Source: Carya illinoinensis (Eukaryota > Streptophyta > Magnoliopsida > Fagales > Juglandaceae). From it: a DNA stretch of 64,000 nucleotides. Location: contig NC_056762.1 in NCBI RefSeq assembly GCF_018687715.1, positions 31,608,864 through 31,672,863 on the forward strand, read 5' to 3'. The translations under genes were made by a program, and so were the position numbers. The notes beneath the pieces are model-generated. The model had not been told where the DNA came from. It made no database searches and was given only the letters and a program-made list of their open reading frames with translations. Below are positions 33,930-44,514 of the stretch, in pieces. How positions within the stretch are numbered: position 1 is the stretch's first letter; the number at the start of each line of letters is the position of its first letter.

Positions 33930-34756
33930 ATAATGAATGAAGAAAGGTAGCAACTGACCGACATCCACCTAGAGCAAAAGGATGTGTACGCGTGGAGCTA
34001 AAAGGACATGTCTAGAATAGGCGAGGAGATCATTGAACACAAGCTAAATGTAGATCCAAAAGTACGACCCATTAAATAGAAGAAGAGGAATTTCAGTACT
34101 GAGATGTATGAAGCAATCGCAAAAGAGGTAGATAGATTTTTAGCGACTGGATTCATCAGAGAGACATAGTACTCAGATGGCTGTCAAATGTGGTATTGGT
34201 GAAGAAATCCAACAAGAAATGGTGAATGTGCGTAGAATTCACGGATCTCAGCAAGGCTTGGCCGAAGGACAAATTTCCCCTCCCACGGATAGACTTGATA
34301 GTTGACGCAACAACAGGGTATAAAGTGCTAAGCTTTATGAATGCCTATTCAGGATATAACCAAATCACAATGAATAAAGTTGACCAGGAGAAGACTACCT
34401 TCATAATAGACCAAGGACTGTACTGCTACAAGGTAATGCCTTTCAGCTTGAAGAATGCTGGGCCGACATATCAGAGGTTAGTGAACAAGATGTTCAAAAA
34501 TCATATCAGTAAAAACATGGATATGTACGTGGATGATCTATTGGTAAAGAGTATGGAGTTTAACGAGCATGTAAAAGACCTTAAGGAGGCTTTAGAGGTT
34601 TTGCGGCAATATCGGATGAAGCTCAACCCGACCAAGTGTGCATTTGGAGTACAGTCAAGAAAATTTCTAAGGTTTATGGTGTCAGAGAGAGGCATCGAAG
34701 CCAATCCTAAAAAGCTACAGGCGATCATCAAAATGAAGTCGCCCACAAGCCAATAA
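33930..34756 (+). pseudogene. Gypsy reverse transcriptase
   Basis: After broken pieces from 33930 (KDVYAWS, FLATGFIRE), an open run from 34226 carries DKFPLPRIDLIVDATTGYKV, FMNAYSGYNQI, YKVMPFSLKNAGPTYQRLVN and the catalytic MYVDDLLVKS. It ends with the connection motif NPTKCAFGV. The YVDD aspartates are present; the FMDAYSGYNQI aspartate is replaced by asparagine, which by itself should kill activity. A stop follows at 34754. Confidence 0.88.
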
Positions 34757-34979
34757 GGGTTGTTACTTTCAAGCCTATCCGATAAGGGTCGTTACTTAGT
34801 CACTTCTACAGAAGACACTGCAGAAGCTCGACACCTTGGGATGACTAGTCAAATTGTCCATTGAGCTAAGCGAATACGACATCAGTTATGTACCCTAAAA
34901 TGTCGTGAAAGGACAAATCCTAGCCCAACTTGTAGCAGAATTTTCAAGCTTCCAAGAAGAGATCCCAAGTTGCCTGATA

Positions 34980-36680
34980 AGATACCATGGCAAGTGTATG
35001 TCGATGGGTCATCCTACCAAGTGGGAGGAGGTGTTGGTGTTTACATGGCGACAAATGACGGGGGGGAATCATAACATACGATACGGTTAAATTTCAAGGT
35101 AACAAACAACGAAACTGAATACGAGGCAGTGCTCACAGGGTTGGCAATAGCAAAGGCATCTAGAGGGCAAGAAGTTGAGGTGAAGGCAAATTCGTAGGTT
35201 GTAGTCAGAACGGGGGAGTATTTGGCAAAGGGTCAAAAATTGATAAACCTCCATCTGGTTCAGGAAAATTGTAAGTACCTTAATTACTTTCAAATCGAGC
35301 TAATTCCTCAAGGAGATAATTTCAAGGCTAATCGACTAGCTCGAGCAGCTTCAGCAAAGCAAGAAGAGACCTTATCTTGGAAGGTCAACCTCCGGGTGGT
35401 AGATACTTTAGCCATAGGAGAGGAGACCTTACAGATCGGAGAAAGCATGCCAGGATGGGTAGATGATATAATCTAATACCTGGAGATGGGGGATCTTCCC
35501 ACCTCTCGGGAGGAGATGAGGAAGGTCAAGAGCAAGGCAACTAGGTTCACTATGGTAGACGAGACACTATACAGGCGAGATTTTTTAAATCCATTACTGA
35601 GATGCGTAACAATGGAAGAAGCCGAGTACGTGATGAGGGAAGTACATGAGGGGATATGCGAGAACCACTCAGGAGGACGGTGACTCGCCACAAAGATTAT
35701 GAGCGTAAAGTATTATTGGCCGAATGCACTTAAGGATGCAAAGGAGTTTGTAAGGAAGTGTGTCCAATGCCAACTGCACGCATTAGTCCCAATTGTACCT
35801 CCCGAGGAATTGAAATCAATAACCTCACCGTAGCCATTCACTCAATGGGGAATAGACTTGGTTGGTCTCATGCCCCTGAGCATAGGAGGGACCAAATTTA
35901 TCATCGTTGATGTTGATTACTTCACTAAGTGGGCAAAGGTTGAAGTGATGGCGATGGTAACGGCCTAAAGTGTGACAAGATTCCTACGAAAAGTTGAAGT
36001 ATGCAAGTTTAGGATATCCCAGTGCATCATATTTAACAGCGGCAGGAAATTTGATTCCGAATATTGTCGCTAGTAGTGTGTGAAGCTAGGGATCAAAGTC
36101 AAGTATTTTTCTCTTGGACACACCTAGGTAAATGGGCAGGTTAAAGCAACAAACAAAATCATTGTCGGAATATTAAAAAAGAAGATAGGCGAGAAAAATG
36201 GGTTGTGGGCGGACGAACTCCCAGAGATTTTGTGGGCTTATAGAACAACACAAAAACCTCAATAGGCAGAAAACCCTTTGTGTTGGCATATGGAAGTGAA
36301 GCCATGGTACTGGTGGAAGTAGAGTTGCCATGCCACAGGAGGAAGAATTTCGACTTAGGAGAAAATGAGGCAAGGTTGAAGAAAAACTTAGATTTGCTAG
36401 AGGAAGCAAGGGCAGATGCAGAAGCTAGAACAACAGCTTCTACAAGGAAAGCAAAACAATACTTCAATAAAAGGGTAAGACCCAGGTCCTTCTAGGTAGG
36501 CGACTTTGTTTTGAAAGAAACAGGGGTAACTATGGCGGAAGAAGGAAAATTAGGCCCACGATGGGAGGGTTCATATGTGGTAGTAGCAAGTCACTGATTG
36601 AGAGCTTACCACCTTAAGGACACCATAGGGCATGAATTACCTCATCCTTGGAATGAAGAGCACTTAAGAAAATGCTAAAT
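34980..36680 (+). pseudogene. Gypsy RNase H and integrase
   Basis: RNase H: VYVDGSSYQVGGGVGVYM, then NNETEYEAVLTGLAIA. Integrase: the zinc region EVHEGICENHSGGR with VRKCVQCQ, the core WGIDLVGLMPLSIGG with IVDVDYFTKWAK, NGQVKATNKII and WAYRTT. The C-terminal tail ends PHPWNEEHLRKC at 36677. At least eight in-frame stops, several of them TAG or TGA replacing likely glutamine or tryptophan codons. Confidence 0.85.
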
Positions 36681-36784
36681 TTAAGTGAGAGGTATGTAGA
36701 TTATTACATTTTGTTATTTTTCTTATTCAATAATAAACGCCTGCATATGCTTTCCTTTTTTTTCATTGCTCAATTTTATTCGCA

Positions 36785-37020
36785 CACCTCTCACTAAGAG
36801 TGTGGTTCTTGCCAATGCAATATGGTCGAGGAACTCTCCCACCAACCTAACTTTTAGGTTACACGGTCAAGGGATCTCCCGTTACACTCCTCATCAAGAG
36901 TTGCGCGGTTGAGGAACTTTCCCGCCACACTCTTCTCGCCAAGGTAATGTGGTCGAGGTCTCCCACCAACCTAACTTTTAGGTTACAGAGATGAGGGATC
37001 TCCCTTGTAACCTCTTGACA
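36785..37020. repeat. Imperfect repeats after Gypsy pol
   Basis: CTCCCACCAACCTAACTTTTAGGTTACA occurs as split words at about 36836 and 36959, with related lines (CGAGGAACTCTCCC, GAGGAACTTTCCCG, GAGGGATCTCCC) between. Such repeat fields between pol and the 3' end are frequent in Tat-group elements. Confidence 0.7.
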
Positions 37021-37269
37021 TCCTAACCAAAAGAAGGAAGTGGAGGCGAACGAATTGCAATATACTTCAATAGGAAAACACATTAAAAAACGATCAAATA
37101 TTTCACATAGCAAATTGTTCATTGTTATTTTGTTAGCCATGAGGACAAGCAGATTGCTACCCTACTTCAAAAGCAAAGCACATTCACAATGCATAAAAAA
37201 AACTAAGTATATCACAAACTATAAACTATTTCCTTGTGGGTTGCAAAAAAATATATATAGTCTTCAGGT

Positions 37270-38815
37270 TGGGCAAGGAGGAGGAAAAGTATTTGGGATG
37301 ACATCTCGATAGAAAGAATAAAAAACATGAAAAGCAACAGGGTTGGCCTTAAGGGACTTCCAGTCCAAGGTACGCAAGTCCACTTCAGGGCTGCGGAGAA
37401 GAAGATCATGTAGCTGCTTAATCCCGAGCTTGAAGCCAAGGCCCCAAGCTCACAACCGAACTTTGGGAGCTGCCGCCAATTGGGAAAGAACACGACTAAG
37501 TTCATGTTGAGTTTTCCCTAACGCAACATTTAGCTCCATCACCTTCGTTTCCAAAAGTGCTAGCTTCTTTTTGCAACTCCCCAAAACTTCATTCTTTTGC
37601 AAAAACTAGCAATCATTATCCTTAAGCGCCCTTTTCACCTCGGCCAGTTCCTTCTCAACATTAACTTGCTACCCCTCCGCCACACTCAACTTCATGTTAA
37701 GCTCTCGGCACCCATCCTCAAAGGTAACCAGGCAAGAAGCATAGTGTGACTTGATCTTTTTTAGCTCTTCAATTTCTGCCTTTACTTGATCAAGAAGAGC
37801 ACCCAAGTCATCTCACTCTTTCACAACTGCTTCTGCTTGGCTTAGGCGAGTGGCGAGGTCATCTCAATCCCTACCGATTGCCTCCATTTCTTGGCGATAA
37901 CTCTTAGTTTCCATTGAAGAGCTCGTCAACTCCCCCTGGACTAAATCAACTTCACAGAGGGAGCCCAGATCACCCTCAAATGTGCAGGAAGGAGCTTTGA
38001 TCTGAGCCAACTCGCCAACCATTCGATCTTTCTTAGCTTAGACAGCACTATGGGCTTGACCAATGAAAGATAACATAGATTGGTTCTCCTTCTCTAATTG
38101 TAAACGATCCTTAACTAGATCGGCTACCAAGCGATCAACTCCCTACGAGAAGGTAAACAAGAGATAAAAATAATAATTGAGAGAGAGAGAAATTAGAGAA
38201 GAAAGAAATTACCAACAAGAAAATGCTTCGAAGATGCTGAACAGTAGAGTGAAAGGCCTCTTCACGACGAGCATGTGGAGATTGTGAAGAGCTAGAGGGC
38301 CGAGAAGTAAAGGAACCTCGTGGATCAGGAACCTTAAAGGAAGCATTAGCAAAGCCCCCTTGGGTGAGAACATTTTCAGTTGACCTCGGAAGAGGGGGGG
38401 GGGGGAATGCCATATGCACTTTAGTTTGGGGGCTAGAGAACACCTCTACATCCCCTTGAGAAGGTGACACCTGATCAACCAAAGGGTTCTCTTCTAGAAA
38501 GGTTAAAGACAGCTCACTACCCCCGGTAGGAAAGATGCTAAAGGGGGAAGAGTGGATTGACACCCTACTTTCACTCGCCAGAGATACAGATGGGAAAACA
38601 AATAAGTCGGGAATTACCCCACCTGAAACACGTCCATAACTATAAACTGCAAATATTCCCTTCTAATTGCCTAAATCTATGAAGTGACAGGAACTCACAG
38701 GCAGTGAGATCGAGATATTTATCACCCGTGGGTTCTAGCACCCATCTCCACAAAACACAACATGTCATTATAATCCTCCAAGCATTGGGCACCAATTGGG
38801 TGTGATGAATCCTAC
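37270..38815 (-). pseudogene. Antisense coiled-coil gene of the Tat-like Gypsy element
   Basis: On the - strand, starting near 38815: HTQLVPNAWRIIMTCCVLWR and EFLSLHRFRQLEG, then a serine- and proline-rich part (38563-38215: SSPFSIFPTGGSELSL, FTSRPSSSSQSPHARREEAF, HSTVQHLRSIFL). A GTAATT donor at about 38213 and a CTCGTAG acceptor at about 38141 suggest an intron. A long coiled coil follows, DRLVADLVKDRLQLEKENQS, YRQEMEAIGRD and IEELKKIKSHYASCL, to about 37500, then a short tail near 37275. Several stops make it a pseudogene. Antisense ORFs between pol and the 3' LTR are reported for Tat-group Gypsy elements (for example Grande); the product's role is unknown. Confidence 0.6.
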
Positions 38816-38819
38816 CGGC

Positions 38820-39433
38820 CTCTGTCAAGTCTCTCTTTGATTTTTCCTTGACCTTGTCTATTATTGGTCTAGGTGAATTTGGGGCCATTGAAGCCTATGT
38901 CAGCTAACCTATTATCATCCATGTAAAGTTGGAGTCCACTCAAATTTGAGGTAGAGGAAAAGGGTTTTTCTCCATATTTTTAAGATTGATTCAGAATACT
39001 GTTGAAATCTCCTAAGCTTAGAATAGGACCCAAGTAAGTTAGGGTGATTTCATTTAACGTCCAAAAGTGCCTTTTTTCATTATGTTGTGATGGGCAGTAT
39101 ATGAAATTGAGTAGCCAAGGTTTTTTTTTTTTGTTTTTGGTTGGGGGGATCAGAGTAAACCAAAAGAGAGATTATATTACAAGATACATAGATAGGTTTT
39201 ACAACTACGCCAGGGCGCCACAAGATCAAAAGACCCCCTTTCTTCCCTTGAGAGGGGGTATATATGTACATATCAAACCCTAGGCTATTAACAACTGTTG
39301 GAGTATTTGCAGCATTCAAAATAATCTCTAAAAGGAGAACAACATTTGGCTTATGGTTCTTGACTTGGACCTTTAAGCTTCTTTTTGCAGAGGGATGGCC
39401 AAGCCCTTTACAATTCCAGGAGAGAATTCTCAT
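38820..39433 (-). pseudogene. LINE endonuclease (APE-like), N-terminal part
   Basis: It starts MRILSWNCKGLGHPSAKRSL, the metal-binding N (WNCKGLG) of exo_endo_phos domains. It continues with PNVVLLLE and GGLLILWRPGV, then, after a T-run at 39120 that shifts the frame, LSLGDFNSIL, SGLQLYMDDNRLADIGFNGP and ERLDRG. The domain nicks target DNA to prime reverse transcription. The glutamate of the usual FLxET motif reads LLLE, so the catalytic glutamate is present. Confidence 0.82.
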
Positions 39434-40358
39434 GGGTGCTTTAGGGGCAGATTAGGCTCTACCGTCTCAATTGATGCTTCAGCTTGAATAACTGGAGTGT
39501 TGGGGGTCTGAGAGGAGTTACCCATGCTTTTCCCAAGCTCTTGTGTTTTGTACGGTGAGAATGAGCTCTTAGACGTCTTCCTCTGGCCCCCCTTTCGACG
39601 AATCCTACTAGCCTTTCTTATTGTTGAGAGGATCTACTCGAAGCTGCTCTTGTTCCCTGGTTTGTGTGTGATGAGATCATCCTCTGTTGTTGAGAGGTTC
39701 TGCTCAGGTTTGCTCTTGGTCTCTGAATTGTGCGAGATGAGCTCATTCTCAGTAATGGCTTGGTCCAGGAGCTTTAAAGGTTTCAGCATTGTTCTCTTTT
39801 TGGGTGGTATGTCTCTCTCAAACTAGTTTAGTAGTCTCTTCTTTGTAGGTACTGGGTTTAGATCAGATGAGTGGGGAGATGTTTGAAGAGGAGTTGGTTC
39901 AGGAATGGGTTCAAGGTAGATCGTGGAGGCAAGGGAAATTTTTATGGGTGAGGGTCGTGTTGGCTTCTCTAGATTGGGCTGTTCAGAATCTGTTGAAGGG
40001 ATTGGCCTAATGGGATAATCTAGTTTTAGGGTGAGGCATGCTTTGCCTGATGGGCTAACAAGGAGAGATAGGCTGGGGTTTTTGTTTTGTGGAGAGAATA
40101 GCCTAGTAAGAGGATCGAATTGGGCTATTATCTACTGAAATATTGTTGGGTTGAGGAATTTTGTGGGCTAGTTAAGATAGATGGGAGTTGTGGTTGGCCC
40201 AGACTAGAAGGGGTGTTCATTCATTTTTGGTGCCATCAAATTTTGCATTGAATGCAGACTTTGTATTGGGGGAAAAGAAGTGAAGTTTTTGGGGCCAGAT
40301 GACTGAATTGATGTTGGGGTTTTTCTATTTGCGGGCTCAAGGTGTGCAAGGGGTAATG

Positions 40359-41482
40359 TTAAAGGGAGGCTCCGCAGCTTCTATTAAAGGGATCTGACAC
40401 TATTGTCCACGTAGATGGGGTGCTGACATGTGTCTCACTTGGAGAAGATTGAAGATTTCCTATTTCTGTTTGGCTCGATGGAGAGTTGAGTGGAGTGAGA
40501 GATTGCATGGTAGTAGTAGGGCTGGAATTGTTGAGTGTTGTTTCCTCTGCATCAAGCTGCATGACAGAAGTTTTTATGGACTCATAGGACAATTTCTCTT
40601 TGCATTTTCCTCTATAATTTCCTATCTACTTAAAGGCTTCTTCCTGCATTTCGTTGTGTTCTGGATGGTGCGCATTTGCTATTGGAGCCATTATATGGTG
40701 GTGAGCTGGATGCTCAAGATGAGGCTAGTGGACTTTGAAAGGATTGCCTCTTCTGGGGCTTATGTTTGTTACCCGCATCCATGGGCCGTAAGTGGGAGTT
40801 TCCAAAGAACCTTTGTAGTTTGGACAAGCTTGTTGTATGTGTCCCGGTCGTCCGCATATGTAACAAAAATCTGAAAGCCTCTCGTATTTGAAATAGATCT
40901 TTGTTGGAGCTCGATTTGGTCGTAATAGATCAAAGCCTTCAGGCAGAGGCTTGGTTATGTTTATCTCCACTTTGACTCGAAGAAATTGCTTCAAGCCAAC
41001 TCCAATGATAGATATATAATCTACTTAAATGAGATTACCCAAGCTTGCCCAATCCTCTCTGCATTCTTCTTTGTTAACATCTCCAGAGCTAGTCCATGTA
41101 TTTGAATCCAAAAAATAGAGTAGTTCAAAGGCACTTCATTTATACTTAACCCTTGGGGCCAATGATGAAGGACTAGATGGAAGCCCTTAAAATTCCATGG
41201 TTTGTTCTCTGGGACTCCTTTTCTTGAAGAGTTGGAAAGGTGAAGAGGAAGGTGTTGACATCTGTCTTCAATTAAAAGTCCAATAACAAAACTCCAAACC
41301 GCTTTTATGGTTGCAAGGAAAGTGAGTTTATTGAAAGGCTTGGAGGAAACTAGCTTTCCTACTAGAGCTAGGTTAGAAAAATGTTTTGCTTTTTCCATTT
41401 CTGGCTCAAGAATCAGCTCATTCCAGGAGAGAGCTTTCGCTTGCAAGATGAGCTTTTCTATTTTAGTTGGCTGGGCAGACAT
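40359..41482 (-). pseudogene. LINE ORF1 (DUF4283 plus CCHC knuckle)
   Basis: The N-terminal DUF4283 RNA-binding-like domain reads LALVGKLVSSKPFNKLTF, WSFVIGLLIED and FHLVLHHWPQGLSINEVPLN with IFWIQIHGLALEMLT. After a stop near 41020 it resumes with LRVKVEINITKPLPEGF and the zinc knuckle CYICGRPGHIQQAC at about 40830. The tail to 40359 is low-complexity Ser/Thr/Pro. It packages LINE RNA. The stretch 39434-40358 holds the remaining, mostly broken, ORF1 tail and the ORF1-ORF2 spacer. Confidence 0.83.
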
Positions 41483-41639
41483 GTTTGTGTGGGGATGAAG
41501 AGCTTTAATTTACTAGGGAATGAGGATGTGGGGAGGAAATGGAATGATGATGTGGTGAGGGTGTGCTTTGTCAGCATGTATCGAAACAACCTTCCAATTT
41601 CTAAAAACAACAGGTTAAAAATCATCAGTAGAGTTTGAT

Positions 41640-41906
41640 TTCATCTTCAGCAGCCTAGAGCCATAGCAAGAATAATCAACTTCATCGTTAAGTTAAAACT
41701 ACAGCACCAAAGATGGCAGGAATTTATGCCTCTTGCAGCATATTCTCAACGCATTTTGTATCCCATTTGTACAAGACAAAAACCAATACTCTCTTCCTAA
41801 AAAGTAGAATACTGCGGGGTTCAATTGACTCAGGCATGAAACCACAATTCAACAAATAAGTTAATTTGAACAGGGAAAATATCTAACTGAATATGGTAAG
41901 AATTAC
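41640..41906 (-). other. Helicase intron remnant / LINE border
   Basis: No coding sequence on either strand. The composition changes from LINE 5' UTR to intron-like AT-rich sequence within this stretch. Exons for helicase motifs IV-VI should follow here but are not present. Confidence 0.35.
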
Positions 41907-43098
41907 TTTTGGGAGTTGTGGTATTTTTCTAGCAGAGAAACCAAACGCTGATCACGTGACCAATCATCCAAAACCTATGCATGTTTATGAAAGTCCGTTA
42001 AGAGATTGAACTATATATGCCTGAAATAACTTATGAGGGGGCACAGATCATTTATGCTATTCAGAATTTATACCTCCACTATCTGCAGTACATCATGGTT
42101 TGCAGCTAAATCCTCCGAACCTACAACAACCCGAAACCACGTTCACTGTTCAAGAGATCGATTGTTATAGGAAACTGCTGAAAAAGCCATCATGTACAAA
42201 GATGAACCTTAGTTGGATTGGGGTCCATGAACTCCTGTGCTAATTGATGAACTAACAGGGGCCATGTAGCATTGAACATTACCATTTGGTGAGCTGCATA
42301 GTTAATATCACTCGTTAGCAAAAGAAAAATGCTAGAAAGTAATTCATAAGACTTGGATCAGATTCAAACAAATTCCACAAAAATACAGATCCAAAAACTT
42401 AATCAAATCCATAAAAATGAGTGCAAAACATAGACTTCTGTTAATTTCATTTCCTTGGATACCTATAAATAAAGGGACTAGTTTGTGTTAATTTGACTAA
42501 CACAGTTACCCATTAAATGGAGGAAGTAGTCTATATTAATTTGATTTACATGGATGCCCATTAGATGGAGGGACTCACCTAACATGCTCCACCAAGCCCA
42601 ATGTATATGAGAGGTAGATAGTCAAGTAAATACCTGGTTTAAAGCAGGACCTATTATCCAAATTCATGTATTTCCATGCTTCTTTCGTAAAACACATGTA
42701 AGTGCAGGCAGTTTATAACTCAATTTTAACATCTATTAACTTTCTTTAAAATCATAGAAAAATTCAGTATACTTTCAAAAAGTCCCTTCTTGTCTACAAA
42801 GTGATTTTTTTACATATTGTTGTATGATTATGATGTGCATGTATTTATATCGCTGAGGGAGGGATATATATCTTCGATTAGAGAAGGGAAAAAAACTTCG
42901 TTAATATGTTACGTACCAGAGAAGGCCCAATATATAGCGAACTTCTTGCTCAAATCCCATGTCAAGCATTTGGTCAGCCTCGTCAAGTACCTACAAAAAA
43001 TCAAAGCCCATTTGTGTAAAGAGACCAACTGAAACTAGTTGTATCCACACATAATATATATATTTATATAAAGATCTAGAGGCAGTACTTTTAAGATA

Positions 43099-44379
43099 CT
43101 ATTTCCTTTTTCTCAAAATATGGTACCTGCGGGCGGTGGACCTTTTTCTCAACATATAGGCAAGTTGCAACTGTGTAGGAACATGAGCAGTCCGGAGTGT
43201 GCCTTCTTGTATCTTGTCCCTTATAAGATGATAATCCACTTCAATGTGTTTTGTCCTTTCGTGAAACACCGGGTTAGATGCAATATGCAAAGAGGCTTGA
43301 TTGTCACAAATTAACTCAGCTGCTTGAGAATGAGGAATGGCAAGATCAGTCAACAATTGTCTTAGCCAAGTGAGTTCAGTAGATATGGAAGTCGTAGCCC
43401 GGTATTCAGCCTCGGCAGAGGATCGGGATACAACATTCTATTTCTTGGACCTCCAAGAAATGAGAGATTGTCCTAAGAAAATGCAAAACCCAGTTACAGA
43501 CCTGCGAGTGTCTGGGCTAGAAGCCAAGTCTGAATCAGAGTATCCAATGAGTTGAATAGAAGAATCAGCAGTTAAGAGGATGCCTTGGCCAGGAGCATTT
43601 TTGAGATAGCGGAGCACTTTGTGAGCTGCAGCAAGGTGAGTAGTTGAAGGGCAATCCATGTATTGACTTAGAACTTGAATAGGATAGCTGATGTCAGGTC
43701 TAGTAAGGGTAAGATAAAGCAATATACCAATGAGTTGGCGATAAGGGGTGGGATCAGACAAAGGGGTTCCAGAAGTTTTGGTTAATTTGTGGTTTTGATC
43801 CATAGGGAGTTTAAGTGGTTTGGAAGCAAGATTACCAGTATCGGCCAAAAGATCAAGTGTGTATTTCCGTTGACAAAGATGAATTCCTGCGGGAGAACGA
43901 GCCACTTCAATGCCTAGAAAATACCTCAGTGAACCGAGATCTTTAATGCGAAAATGGGTGTTCAAAAAATTTCTGAGAAGGGAAATGGATATAAGAGAGC
44001 TGCTAGCAACTACTATGTCATCGACATAGACAAGGAGTGCTATCAGATCAGTGGTAGTGAAACAAGTAAAAAGGCTATAATCAGCCTTAGACTGTTTGAA
44101 ACCAAAACTGATCAAGGATTGAGAGAACTTATCATACCACTGCCGTGAGGCCTGTTTAAGACCATATAAACTTTTAAGCAGTCTACAAACTTGTCCAGGT
44201 TGACCTTTAGTGTATCCCAGTGGTTTCTTCATATATATTTCTTCATGTAAATCCCCATTAAGAAACGCATTGTTAACGTCAAACTGTTGTAAGTGCCATC
44301 CTTTAATGGCAGCCAAGGCAAGCAAGGTTTGGACTATAACAATCTTAACAACTAGGGAAAAAGTTTCATGATAATCCAC
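43099..44379 (-). pseudogene. Copia 2 RT-RNase H
   Basis: RT: LQQFDVNNAFLNGDLHEEIY, LLKSLYGLKQASRQWYDKFS and the catalytic YVDDIVVAS. The end of RT is YRQLIGILLYLTLTRPDISY. RNase H: YSDSDLASSPDTRRSVTGFC and SWRSKK, then a TAG in place of an expected sense codon at about 43438, followed by the C-terminal [17 protein letters not shown]. Only a few lesions are present in this part. Confidence 0.9.
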
Positions 44380-44514
44380 TCCCTCTTGCTAAGTAAAACC
44401 GCGAGCAACTAAGCATGCTTTCTTTCTTTCAACTGTACCATTAGAATGGTATTTAGTTTTATACACATACTTGCAATCAATTGGAGACTTTCCAGGAGGT
44501 AAATCTGTAAGGAC

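Larger units (their letters stand above)
30060..38815 (+). mobile_element. Decayed Ty3/Gypsy retrotransposon, Tat-like
   Basis: Gag (30370), protease (31880), RT (33930-34756), RNase H (about 34980-35480) and integrase (35486-36680) follow in Gypsy order on the + strand. After pol comes a region of imperfect repeats and then an antisense spliced gene, a layout known from Tat-group elements. An LTR-like segment (TATA box CTATATATATGG at about 30283) precedes gag. I could not find a matching LTR on the right, where the element ends abruptly against a LINE near 38815. Many stops show great age. A hAT-like element sits in pol. Confidence 0.82.
38815..41640 (-). mobile_element. 5' half of a LINE (ORF1 and start of endonuclease)
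   Basis: ORF1 is on the right and the endonuclease start on the left. The reading ends near 38820 with FNGPKFT and ERLDRG, in the middle of the endonuclease domain. The RT and 3' tail are absent. LINEs are usually cut at the 5' end, so loss of the 3' half points to a later deletion or to the arrival of the neighbouring Gypsy sequence. The right border falls in an intron of the helicase pseudogene near 41640. Confidence 0.8.
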
